This document shows positions 12,301 through 23,974 of a stretch of 64,000 nt of DNA, piece after piece. Below the pieces are notes generated by a model, which made no database searches, was not told where the DNA came from, and saw only the letters and a program-made list of their open reading frames with translations. The stretch comes from Serinus canaria (taxonomy: Eukaryota; Chordata; Aves; Passeriformes; Fringillidae), in assembly GCF_022539315.1 (NCBI RefSeq), contig NC_066313.1, forward strand, positions 70,373,934-70,437,933, in the 5' to 3' direction. The number at the start of each line of letters is the position of its first letter. The first letter of the stretch is position 1. A program made the translations under genes and the position numbers.

Positions 12301-13554
12301 CAGGCATTTCTAAGGGATTTGCTTCTGATAATTACAAACTATACTCTGAATGTCATCTTAACTTAGAGATTCAACTGCTCAATCAGCATAACTGTATTGT
12401 TTGTGGTTAGCCTCAGACTTCAAAGGTACCTGAGCAGATGTTGAACTTAAAGTTCTCTTGTGGATTTACCAAGGTTAATGAATTATAGGGTAATTTAGCA
12501 CATACTGCATTGTCTCTAAATAACAATGCTGAATCTTATAAGTTTCTGCTTCTCCTTGCTTTGACTTGCTTTTTACATAATCTGAAATATTCCTGATAGA
12601 GTCAAGACTTTTATTTAGACAAGGACTTGTCTTTAAAGCTACATTTAGTTGTCTGCAGTGGTAAGTGTACGTTTTACTACATCTTGAATGAGACCATCAG
12701 TCAGTACCTGAACTACAAATTTTGGGAAAATAATTATTAATGTTCTGCTTAGCCTAAATTTTACCCTAACTTAAGGGGGACAGAGTTTAATAAATAATTG
12801 TTATGAATAATAAAGTTTGGTTGAAAACTAGTTTGTGTGGCTCCATAAAAGAGCAATTTTTCAGTTAGCAGAGAGGTATATAGAATAAAACTGGTATTTC
12901 AGCATCACTGTTTGGAACTCAATTTTTGGTGTGTCTGTTGTAGATTACAGTTTTAGTAGATTTAAAATGTATGGTCCTAGGAAATTTATAAAGTGAGCCT
13001 ATGTTTTAATATATATGCATAATAACACAAATATAAATTTTCCTAAATTAACTTTTACTGAAGAGAAAGAAACCCTTTTTCTTTCTGTATGTAACTGTAA
13101 AGTGCAAGAATCTAAATCCCTGATAAAAAATGTTTTATACTGGTTTTCAATGAAAAAGACAGCTATAGTGAGAGCTTGCTTGTAATTTAAGTATGTGTAC
13201 ATTTGAAAAATTAATGCCAATTTGTTTTCCTGTAAAAAGTCAAAAAAAAAAAAAAAAAGGTCACAACTCACAGATTATAACAACCCAGCAACCCAGTGTT
13301 TAGTGCAAGTATTGATAACACCAAATGAGTCAATTACAAAATTACCTGCAGTTTTCATAGATGGTTTCTAGACAGAGTGTTGAAATACATATTTTGACAA
13401 TATTTAAAGAAGCAGATAAGTAATGGTAAGATTTCTAGAGAACAGATTTCTTTCTACATTTAGCAGAGGGAAGCACCTGTTTCTAGAAAAATTTTATTGT
13501 GATGGAGAAAGGTATGTAAGTGGTGGCTATAGATATACATATCTCTATATTTTG
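9353..13554. other. AT-rich single-copy DNA, no gene seen
   Basis: A-tracts lie at 10870-10889, 11336-11358 and about 13242-13258, and an AT-rich palindromic patch near 10630-10675. One + strand stretch starting at about 11442 follows a good acceptor (CTTCTTTATTCCAG) and stays open for about 50 codons to a TAG near 11600, but has no recognised homology. A - strand frame of 91 codons at 9903-10178 is likewise unrecognised. Neither is called a gene. Confidence 0.5.
11336..11358 (+). repeat. Poly(A) tract, 23 bases
   Basis: An uninterrupted A run directly visible. No associated retroelement body was recognised upstream. Confidence 0.9.
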
Positions 13555-13858
13555 CATTTCTGACAGTGGTGCACTCAGAGAGCTGAGCCTACCTGTGCTA
13601 CCACACTGCCTGGGGTGGGGGACAGGGACCCAGGTGACCTGGGGACCCTGCAATGTGGGACACAAAACACTCTCACCACCTATGGGGATCCAAGCATTTA
13701 GGTCCCAAGTCCATTCTGTTTTCCCATTGTGATAATCACTAAGTGATCTCCTGGGCTGTACCATGAGCTTCTTCAACTTACTTGCCCACCTCATCCAGCT
13801 GGGGTGGGAGAGACAGAGAGCAGCTAGGCTGGCTGAAGTTTGAGGTCAACCCACCACA
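13555..13858 (+). mobile_element. ERVL-like LTR remnant with preserved 3' end
   Basis: The block from about 13690 reads GTCCATTCTGTTTTCCCATTGTGATAATCACTAAGTGATCTCC in outline, corresponding to the U5 of the ERVL-like LTRs at 2.5 and 4.4-5.0 kb (GTCTGTTTTG...GTGATGGCAATTG...TGATCTCC). It is followed by CATCCAGCTGGGGTGGGAGAG and ends in GGTCAACCCACCACA, the expected LTR 3' end in CA at 13858. No AATAAA survives and the 5' end is unclear. It is more GC-rich than its surroundings. No internal retroviral sequence is attached. A 10-base perfect inverted repeat begins at its 3' end (see findings). Confidence 0.65.
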
Positions 13859-13874
13859 GCTCTCTGTGGTGGGC

Positions 13875-16800
13875 CACTTCTTACCTCAGATCATAAAATT
13901 GAAAGGAAATGCAGGAGATTACTAGTGCTTACCTTCCTGATGTGTTTATGGGCAAGAGTGTTAGCAACTCTGTTTTGTTAGGCTGAGCCCTGCTAACTCT
14001 TAGAGAACAAGTAATAGTATAAATACATTTTGAAAGAGCATACTTTTTAGATAAAGTCTTCTAATGGAAGAGCAGAATGCACTCCAACCATACTGAAATT
14101 GCATATAAGTAAAAAGAAATTTTAAAAATGCCTTTAAAATGGACAAATGCTACAGGCAAATATCAAATTGCTTGTACAATTACATTTAGCTGAATGTGGA
14201 CATTTGACTCCTACAAATAAGTTTTATTCATGTCAAGAGTCTTTAATTCCAAAGTAAATTAATTATTCACTATAGAAACATTAATTAAGTTTTCACAACT
14301 GAGGCTTTTAAATATTTTGAATTCATTTTACATCTTGCTTCTTTCCTTGTTTTGTATAAAATTAGTTAGGGGTTTGTGGGTTTTTCTAACTTTTGTGAAA
14401 GTATCTTTGTATATTTATATGCTCTCTAAAATATTGGGAGGAAGTTAGATTTTTAAATAGACTTTCATGGAAAATAAGCAAAGAAAAAAACTTGTAAGGA
14501 TTCTGAGCCTACCCCCTTCTTGTCCAAATTTTTTGGCTCTTATGAAAAGACTTAGAGCATGCCTGAAGAATGGCTTCTGCTTCTTTGGAGAAGTGCTCCT
14601 AAGCCAGAGCCATCCTTATCTTGGATGCCCAGCTCAGCTGCAGTGTTACAGCAATGCTTATGTGTGATCATGTTGGTCTGGATATGCACCCTGGCAGTGA
14701 CCTGAGGGCCAATGTCCCAGCCCATCCTTGGCCTGTCCCCTGGGAGGGCTGGGACAGTGGCCTTGGCCACACTGCACCAAAGCTATGGCCACATGGGGAC
14801 ACCCCCAGGGAGTCACTGATCCACGTAGAGCCCTGACTGAAATTTACTTTCCATCAGAAAAAAAGAAATTGCATTGTGCAAATAGGAGGATAATCAAAGA
14901 ACTATTAACTGATAAGTTTACTATATTGTCATATGGTAGAAAGAGTATGAACTGTGAAGCTTTCTAAGATTTAATGATTTGATTTCATGTTAATGGTCTG
15001 TTGACATTTGAAATTTTACTCTCATTTGCAACTTTTTAAATTAGTAAATTATTCCCTTTTTCTCTCTCTCCTCAGAAATAAACTCCATGGAATTTTATTT
15101 CTTTTTTTTTTTTTTTTTTTGTGTAGGTCTTTTCTGGTTTGTTTTTTTTTTTTTTTAAATTTATTTTATGCCATTTTAGCTTTTGTCTTTAGTTGTTTGG
15201 TAGTTTTAAAACCTAGAACAGAATATTGTGTCAAATATAAGGCAAAAGGCAATGCTGCCCTTCTACATCTACCCATACAAGAGCATTCCACTGTGAGTCA
15301 GAATCAGCAATCATTCTGATAATAGCATGTCTAGACTCAAGAAAAACTCAAATGTGACAGTGAGATACCCACAGGAAAAGTAATCTTGCAGTCCTTAGCT
15401 TCTCACCTAAGCTTCCCTCCTTCTTCCTGTAAAACTGCTCTGACATGAATCCCAGGATGGATGTCTAGATATAAGTACATGCTGTCTTGAAAAGGTGAGC
15501 AAATAGAAAGGCAAAGAGTGATTTAGTAGTTCTTCTTCACGCCAGTTCCATGATCTCTGCCATGAAATTGCTCAAAGCAAAATTCACAGCTTTTCTTATT
15601 GCTCACTCTTGGAGGAGCATGCAGTCATAAGCAACACTCACTCTTGAAATATTCATCCCAATTTTTTCCTAATGATAAGCACAAAAATAAATTCAATCAA
15701 GAAGCCTGACATAATAATGTTTAGCAGATTTTAATACTAGAGGGTTAAGGGGAAGGCTAACATTTAATTTAATGCCTAAAGATTATAGGGGTATTCAGTT
15801 AACAAATAAACTGGGTAATCTTTAACCAATTCAACTTAAAAGAAAGGAAATGACAGTAAAAGAAGAAGTGTGTGGTCATCCTTAAAATAAATGCTGTAAT
15901 AGAACCACCTTCATAAATACTGGGACAAAGATTGTCCAAGGTAAATCTTACAAATTTGAATAACACCATATGTGCTTTCAATTCAAATAAATTTCAGATT
16001 ACCTATAAATGTGTAAACATAATTTGTTAAAGATTTAATGTGCACACTGTAAATGCCCATTAAAAAAAAAAAAAAAAAAAGCCAAAGAGCCTTACTGCAT
16101 ACAAAAGTTAAGTAGTCCTATCAACAGAATGAACTCAAAACTTTTTGGAAAGAATTTCAATATACATCCAAGAATTTGCTGCATCCAGCAATCTAGAATA
16201 AGTTACTATCAAAATGTAGTTGTTCTTCATTATATATAACATAATAATGAATATATTATCCTATAGAGCAAATTCATGGAGTAAATAATATTGACATCTT
16301 GTAATATGATTGTATTATTATTTGCTTATATATTTTATGAAATAAGGATCTCTTTAGGATTTTGTGTAAATGACACCTTAGTAAACTGGGATCTACTGCA
16401 TAAATTTCCATGCTGGTTTATTTAAAAAAAAAAAATAAAAGAGCAAAATGAAATATGTTAAATTAAATCTACCTAAAGTTGCAGAAAATCCAGAGCCTTT
16501 ATTTTCTGTTTCTGACTATTTGATTTGGTTACATTAATATTGAAGTGCTGCATCTGTTTTCATATAAGTAATGCAAGTATGTAGGTCCTTGTCTGTGCTA
16601 TATCCACTATATGGCTTATTACTAATATGTTTACTGAAATATTTCAGTATTCAGAAGAACTCCTAATCCTTTTATACATATGGATGTTGGCAACTCAGGC
16701 TAGGAGTTTTCTGTCATCACTGGGGGAAAAAAAGCTCCCAATCACAGATTTTTATTTTATGGCCTGAAAGGATTTTATAACTTGCTTGGAAATATTAACA

Positions 16801-19800
16801 GTGTTTATCACAGCTTCTCTCTCTGCCCAAGATGGGTTTTAAAATGAGTTTTCTGCTTGAGAAACTTGAAGAAGAAAGTTTGGGTATCCAGATGGTACAG
16901 TAACTGGTGGTTGTAGGTGTCTGCAGAGAGTACTTTTGTTTTTCCAGAAGTTCTAGATACCCAGAAGTGAAACTGACTGTACCTGCAAGAGTGATGTGCA
17001 GACATCCAGAGCAGGAGAAGGAAAACCATAAGCACATGTAGTGTGAGGATGAATCCAGAGAGTGGATCCTGTGCCTCAATGAATTCACAACAAGAGTCAG
17101 TGTCCTGAGGTCAGTGCCAACTGCTGTCCTCTAAATAGTATTTTTTATTTATTGTACTATTTCAGGCAGAAGAAACTTTTCTCTAAGCACTCTTCAGCTT
17201 GAAGGGAGGTAATGTAAACTCATTTTTCTGAATTGAAAAGATTTTCAATCAGAAAGCTTTAAGCAATGTTGTAGTAGATTTAGATTCCCTCATTCTTAAA
17301 GCAGCACTACAGAGAATCTGTAAAGAAGTATGACTTGGCAAATTGGCTTAAGTGAAAAACATTTTCACTTAAATGTTATAGCACTGAAATTTTAAATATC
17401 TTTTGAAAGTGTTTTGTAATCATATTAGTAAAAGTGTTTTGTACATATTTGTAATCAAAGTTTGTGGTAATGTCCTGTGTATATTAATCGTGCATATCTG
17501 GAGATGAAAAGCAGAGAGACTAAAATGTTTCTAATTCAACTAACCTAGCTTAACTTTCCAAACAATGCTGAAAATAGTTTTGTGGTACAGGTATCAGAAG
17601 TTTTAAACATGAGAATAAGATGCAGCTAATTCTGAAATGTTTAATAATATAAAAAGGAGCCACTGCATTGGAAAAGGGTAGTCTGAACTGACAGCCTAAG
17701 AACAGCAGTTGATCTCTGCTGGTGCCTTGACAAGAAAAAGGCACCTATGGTGCTTGCTAAACTGCCTGAGCCAAAGCAAACCTGTGTAAAAGCTTTGGTA
17801 ACAAACTCAGTGCTTGACCTCTGATGATCACATCACAAAAATGTTTCAAAAAGAGCCAATATAACTGTCAGAACATTATTACTGATCTTTTTCAAATATG
17901 TTACTTGTGTATACGTGCTAACTGGGACTCAGCTATCCTTTTTTTACAAAGCAGGTGGCCAGTGTGCTTTTCCCCATTTTTTATCTGCATATATCATTAT
18001 TCTTAAATGTAATGCATGATTTACCATATGGTACATTATTTTAAAGCCAATTAATCTGTCCATTTAATTTTTCATTATTAAAAAAAAAAAAAAAAACCAG
18101 GTAAAAAAAGGACTGTTGCACCTATAAAGTAGAAATATGCCAATTAATCATAGCATTTTACTGGTTTTAATCCAAAAGTAATCATACTAATGAGAATACA
18201 TGAAAATTACATAACTACATGAGAATTTCTGTATTCAGAAGGCCAATAAAATAGCACCATTCATAATAAAAAGGCACAACCTTTTTTGCCAACTTGATCT
18301 TCTAAATGCTACAATGAAAATGATCTCTAATTTCCTCAAGCATGTGTATATATCCAGTTGCAAAAACCAAAATGGATGGTAAGATGACATAAAAGACAGA
18401 AAATCTGAAAGAATCTGGGATGAAAAAATTTCAGAATTACTTCACTAAAGGAAAAATAAGTATGTGTGTAGGACTTGAAGAAGCCAAGAGCTCAGTTAGT
18501 GCACACAACTTTTACATAAATTCAGTCTATTCTTTCCTTCCAAATCACTTACTTTACTCAGTCTTTTGCACAGGATTATTTGCTGTCTCATAACTTGTCT
18601 TGTTAAAGCAAATAAGGAGAGAAACTGGGGAGTCTATGAAGGTTTAATCTTCCATACTTTAAATTATATCATCCTTATGGCACTGTAACTTTTCAGTTAT
18701 AAAGCTAGAAGCAAAAGTGCAAAATACAGGATTAATGAAATCTACACACGAGGAACCCCACTGCATGGGCTTTTCACAGAGCAGGGGAATAAACCAAGTG
18801 GAAAGAATTGCAAGAAATGCTAAAGGAAAATATGAATCTTGTTCCATCCTCTGATGGGTGATGATGATCTGAAAGATACATCTGTGGAATTGATTACAAG
18901 AACTTTAGAAAAAGATCAATACTTTTCATTTCATGAAGTTTTTTATTCAATTGAATTTCAATTGCAAAATGGTTAAATAACTGCAATATCTTAGTGCTTT
19001 TTGGTGCCTAAAGTAGTAATTAGTAATCTTTGTAATTTCTTATTTTTTCTTAAGCTAGACATTTTTGAACAATTCTAATAGACCTTCAGGAAGCTGTCAT
19101 TCAGCAGTTGCTTATAATTGCTAAAATATAAAATTTAAATTAAATTAAATATATATATTTTTTTTAATTCACATCATAGATAAAATTCTTGTCAAAGAAA
19201 ATATTGACACATCCATTTATTTTCAGAGACCAGTAATAATGCCTGAGTTTTATCCTTCCTGCTTCCTTTCTAGGATATATTAAGGGGTTTTTTTGGTTTG
19301 TTTTTTTTTTTTGTTTTGTTTTTTTGGTTGGATTTTTATTTTTGGTGGGGGTGTCTTTGTTTTTTTTTTTTTTTTTAATGTTAGTATTCAATTTATTAGA
19401 AGGTATTTAGAAAAATATTTTGTGGTTCAAGAGGTATAATTATATTAAATGTTCTGTAGCCTTTTTTTGAAAGAGATCTATAGCATATTAACTTCCTGCA
19501 GTGAACTTCAGTGTGCCTTCAGTCATGACAGTTACCAAATAGACCACAAGACATTTGTCCAAAACAGTACAGCATGAAGAAAGGTAGAAAAGGTAAATTT
19601 TAACCTCTTGAAAGAAATACAAGAGAAAAAAAAATTAACCAACCATGGAAACTTTCCTAAAGGTACATTTTTTTCATTATTAAAAGAAAATCAAATACAT
19701 TATAACTATCAGTTGTCAACAATTTAATATGCTACTATACATTTGATATGCTACCACCTGATTTCATCAGAAACCTTGAACCCCATGAATAATAGTCATT

Positions 19801-21580
19801 TTGTACAATAGAAACTGAGCTCCCACAATAAATTTTATTTCACTGCATGTTTTGGTTCAACAGTTATATATACAGAGCATTTCTTTATGTGAAATCAGTT
19901 TCTTGTCACTCATTCCCTATAATTAAACGTTGGCTATGTGGGACACAGTCAAGGTAATTGATACTGGATCAGTAATTGTACCTGCTACTAGAGAGTTTGA
20001 AAAGAGGCCAAACTTACTGCAGTTCTAGAGCTCTGTGGCTGACACTTTTTCACTGTCACATTAAATTTAATTGGAATTGGAAAATATACAATGTGTTCTT
20101 AGGTAAATCTTTTATATCTACTTTCTGTGTAAGAAGAAAACCAAGATTTTGTCATCAGTCAAAATGAACTCCCCACTGAGTCTAAATGAAAACAATAAAC
20201 GTATTTTTCTTTAGGAAAAAAACCAGCTCCAATTTTGTTCTTCAGAATGGGTGTAAGGTTAGCCAGGCCTACAGGCTGGCAGGACCATAGATGAGTCTAT
20301 ATCCATCTTATCTGACAGTTCCATTATTTTCTAAGTAAGCCTCTGTTTTTACCTTATGCATTTACCCCCAAAATGATAATGCATTTCAATACACAAAAGA
20401 AAAAATTTCAAGAAAATATATCACAATACAAAATTATTCTAATGAGGTCACATTTAAAATATTATTTAATGCTGAAATTTTGCTAAGATTATGAAAGAAA
20501 AAAATTATTACTACTGATGTTAGGTAATCTGGTCTATTGTCTCTGCTCTTTTCCCACTGTTGCCAGGGCAGTACTCCAGAGCTCTTTCATTAGGGCACAC
20601 AGACTGTCTTCTCACAGTGCTCCTTGCCCAGTGTGATGTAAGGCACTCCAGCTCTTCTGACTGCAAAATTGAGGCTCAATTATAACCAGAAAAAATAGGA
20701 TTATTATGGTGTTATGCTATTTTGATCAGGCAGCTCAACAGGTTACCCACAGACCACAAAATGTGATTGCACTTTTGTACTTTTCCCTGCCAATTCTGTT
20801 AACCTAACTCCTCTACATGTTAGTTCAAATCTGTTTTCTAAGCATAAGAAATTTGTAATGGAATAAAAAAAAATATTTTTATGAGTAACTGAGTTGTAAA
20901 ATGATTTCCATATTGTATTGAAGGTAGTATTTAATGTGAACTTGCATTTCCTACTTTATGGACACTGAGCCTTATCGATAGAACCAGAGAAAATTTACGC
21001 CATCATGTGAAGCTATTTACTAACAGCCCAACGATGTGTACAATTTCACAGGTTAAGGAAATGCACAATGATTAAGTTCTGCTGGTTTATTAGGTATTTA
21101 ATTGACCAATTGATTACCAGTCGAGCTTACAGTTTAATACAGGAAACAGATGCCTGTTAGATAGACATTGAAAAAATATTTTGACACCTTAAAATATGTG
21201 TTTAAATTCCTCATCTTCCATGACTACAGAACACTTATGTAGTCCAGATACTGTGTCCTGTGCTGGCTAGGTGGCAGAATGGCATATCAAATATATTTTG
21301 GCAGGTCTGACACTCCTGACAGAGTAGGAAGGTGACATTATTAGAAGTCTGTATAACTGAAGTCACTTTCAAGTGTGATGTAGATATATTTGCTTCTTTA
21401 AGCTTCCCAGCTCTGACAAAGGATTATGAAGAAAAGTCTCTTCTTCTAGATAGAGTAATTAACTCAAATTTTATCTCTGAAAACATAGGCATTTTAAGTG
21501 CAATTTATTTGGTTTCTACATCCTGTAAAGAATCTTGTTTTTAAACTGAATATTTAAAATTCTAATATTTGTTAAATCAG
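13875..21580. other. AT-rich single-copy DNA, no convincing gene
   Basis: The stretch contains a locally GC-richer patch at about 14570-14836 that I could not assign. It also has T and A runs (15102-15120, 16063-16080, 18080-18096) and a G/T-rich low-complexity tract at 19280-19378. A perfect 11-base stem hairpin lies at 17348-17372. Open frames are short and overlapping with no domain recognised. Confidence 0.5.
19284..19378 (+). repeat. T-rich G/T low-complexity tract
   Basis: Almost only T and G on the + strand, with T runs up to 18 bases separated by G pairs or a G run. Similar tracts recur at 25320-25410, 45365-45415, 55295-55420 and 62160-62220. The 75-codon Lys/Asn/Thr-rich - strand frame across this tract is a low-complexity artefact. 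Confidence 0.85.
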
Positions 21581-21683
21581 CAGTTGGACTTTGTCATCAG
21601 TAAAAGAAAAGTTCTTAGGTCAACAGTTGAATTCTACGAAAAAATCTGCTTGGAATTTAAAGCACAGAGAGAAGAGGTCAAAG
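21581..21683 (+). other. Possible internal exon of an unrecognised + strand gene
   Basis: The segment follows AG at 21579-21580 (TTGTTAAATCAG) and ends at AAAG before GTAACA. Read in phase 0 it is open for 34 codons plus one base, and gives a charged, helix-like peptide with the order L-D-F-V-I-S-K-R-K-V-L-R then F-Y-E-K-I and F-K-A-Q-R-E-E-V-K. It ends in phase 1, which fits the next candidate at 22206. I do not recognise a family; a coiled-coil or spectrin-like helix is only an impression. The donor lacks the preferred G at position +5. Chance can produce such a segment in AT-rich DNA, so confidence is low. Confidence 0.22.
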
Positions 21684-22205
21684 GTAACAGACTTTATTCT
21701 GAGGATTATCTGGGGGCAAAATTTTCAATTTTAGTTTGAATAAGACGTGTGTTTCTCCAAAACAACCGTATGTTTCCCCTCTAGCTATGCCTTATTTCAG
21801 CCCAGATTATGATCCTGTAGTACATTAGTCAGATTAATTCAGTTAAAACAAAAGCAGAAGGCTTGCTGGGAAGGGGGCTTCAGTAAACTCCAACCACAAA
21901 TGGACTGTCAGCTCCCAAAATCTGAAGTCAGCATCCCTGAAATGTGCCAGTGTAACATCCTCTGCAGGGACTGCTTTATATTCCATATCCACTCCTCTTC
22001 ATTGGGCTATCTTTTGATGTAGATAGCATGGGTGAATGATATTTTAGCACAGCTATAGGTCTATACTCTCATACTCATTATAATTGAAACATGCCATGAT
22101 TAATTCGAATTCATTGTAAATTTATGTTTTAGATTAGAAGTAGCACATTAGTTTGTTTTGAACAACATGACACATTCCAGTATTTTCACACTGTTAGGTT
22201 AATAG

Positions 22206-22299
22206 CTTTGAAACTACATGAATTTATGGAACAAGTATCGAAGGAAAACTTCATGCTAAACATCTCAAAAATTTTGGATCACCTTGAAATGAGAGAAGC
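22206..22299 (+). other. Possible internal exon, phase-compatible with 21581-21683
   Basis: The segment ends in GAAGC before a strong donor GTAAGT at 22300. With the acceptor AG at 22204-22205 the frame takes the leftover base of the previous candidate (G+CT). It then stays open for 30 codons, including H-E-F-M-E-Q-V-S-K-E-N and K-I-L-D-H-L-E-M-R-E, again amphipathic and helix-like. An alternative acceptor AG at 22196-22197 would break the phase match but keep the frame open. The strong donor and the proximity (522 bases) to the other candidate are the main support. No homologue is recognised. Confidence 0.24.
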
Positions 22300-22301
22300 G
22301 T

Positions 22302-23212
22302 AAGTGCTCTTCTCTAATTTTTGTGGATTTTTTTACTTGTGTATCAATATTTTTAATTTTAGTCACTATATCATTTTCATACTATACCATCCTCTGTGAT
22401 AATTAGAAGGAATGTTTTTAAAAGGGTTACAGCTTGATTTTCAAACCAGAATGTTCTAAAATGCTCATAGAAAATTTTATTCATAAGGATCACAAAAGTT
22501 TAAGGTTTAACAGCCTTTGATCTCTTAGAAGCTCTTCATGCATTTGTTTTTATTTGTTTGTTTTTAATTAGGAGTGAATGATATTCACAACTCAGTGAAA
22601 AGAAGAAAATAATTTCATGATTTTTCTGAAGGAGAAACTTGACTACAAAAGAGTAAACCAAGTTTACAAGGTCATTCAGTAAGATGGTGCAATTACTGTA
22701 TTCTTCAATATGCACAGTTTCCCAACTCCCTCCTTTCTTCCTTTTTTTTTTTTTTTTGCATTCATATTTCTCTCAAGGTTTCAGTTTTACCCTGTAGTTC
22801 TTGCAGATGAAGAAATGTAGGAATAAGTGCTTCAGTCTATACTTAACAGTAAAACAATTCATTCTGAGTTTTTTGGTAGGACACTTAAGGATCACAAATT
22901 CATTAGAAATTTAAATTAAATATTTGAAGTCCAGCTATCTGGAAATACAGGTGTATCAAGACTGAAATCCTAGTTTCTGGTGATAACTAAACAGTGTTTA
23001 AGATGGCATGTCAGCCTAGTTCTCAACATTTCAGAACAGAAGCAGTTCAGATAACACTGTTCCATAGCAGTAGAATAAATACTATGCAGTTACACTGCAG
23101 ATTACGTTTTTAGTTCTGTTTGCTGGGATTTTTCTTAAAATACTTAACATGTATTTGGGGTGCTTTAGTTTTAGAAGATAATTGGCATGTACATTCAATT
23201 TTTTATGGGGAT
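22302..23212. other. AT-rich single-copy DNA, no gene seen
   Basis: Contains T runs near 22742-22757 and otherwise mixed sequence, with no recognisable feature. Confidence 0.55.
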
Positions 23213-23215
23213 AAT

Positions 23216-23974
23216 ATGGATGCTATGCTGGATTCTGCACCCAGGAGGGGGTAACTCTGGATGTACACAATGGGGAGTGAGACATGGGAAACAGTGATGA
23301 GGAAAAGGACCTGGCAGTCCTCATCAACAGAGAGTTGAATGTGAGTCAGCAGTGTCCTGGCAGCCAGGAGGGCCAGCCCTGTCCTGGGGGGCATCAGGCA
23401 CAGCATTGCAGCCAGGCAAAGGAGGGGATTGTCCTCTCTGCTCTGCACTGGGGCAGCCTCACCTCGAGTGCTGGGGGCAGTTTTGGGTGCCACAATATAA
23501 GATATAAAGCAATAAGAGAGTGTCCAAAGGAGGGCAACAAAGATAGTGAAGAGTCTGGAGGAGAAGCCATGAGGAGTGGCTGACATCACTTGGTCTGTCC
23601 AGCCTGGAGAAGAGGAGGCTGAGGGGAGAGCTCATTGCAGTCACAACTTCCTTGTGAGGGGAAGGGGAGGGGCAGGCACTGATCTCTTCACTCTCCTGAC
23701 CAGTGACAGGACCCAATGGAGTGGTCTGAAACTGTGTCAAGGGAGGTTTAATTTGGCTATTAGAAAATGTTTTTCATCTGGAGAGTGCTTGGGGACTGGA
23801 ACAGGCTCCCCAGGGAGAGTGATCACAGCACTCAGCTGACAGAGGACAAGAGCATTTGGTCAATACTTTTAGGCACATGGTGTGACTTTTGGGGATGGTG
23901 CAGTGCAAGACCAGGAGCTGGACTCAATGATCTTTGTGAAAACCCTCCAGCTCAGCACATTCTGTGATTCTGTG
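23216..23974 (+). mobile_element. CR1 LINE, 5'-truncated, 3' end present, decayed coding region
   Basis: This is the last part of CR1 ORF2 plus the CR1 3' end, on the + strand. Recognisable CR1 blocks in order: GAGGAAAAGGACCTGGCAG; CAGCCTCACCTCGAGT; TTTTGGGTGCCACAATATAA; TCCAGCCTGGAGAAGAGGAG; GGAGGTTTAATTTGGCTATT; GGAACAGGCTCCCCAGGGAG; GAGCTGGACTCAATGATCTT; and the terminal octamer ATTCTGTG repeated at 23959-23966 and 23967-23974. The frame is interrupted by stops and frameshifts, so it is an old inactive copy. It lacks the endonuclease and the reverse-transcriptase catalytic core. Several open frames of 66-128 codons on both strands are shadows of it. Confidence 0.92.

Noticed and set aside
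16795..17088. 97-codon - strand frame, and a short + strand ATG segment after a pyrimidine-rich AG at 16829
   Set aside because: Opposite-strand overlap and no recognised domain; the + segment stops after 23 codons.
23203..23740. Open frames of 93-128 codons on both strands
   Set aside because: They are shadows within a decayed CR1 3' end.
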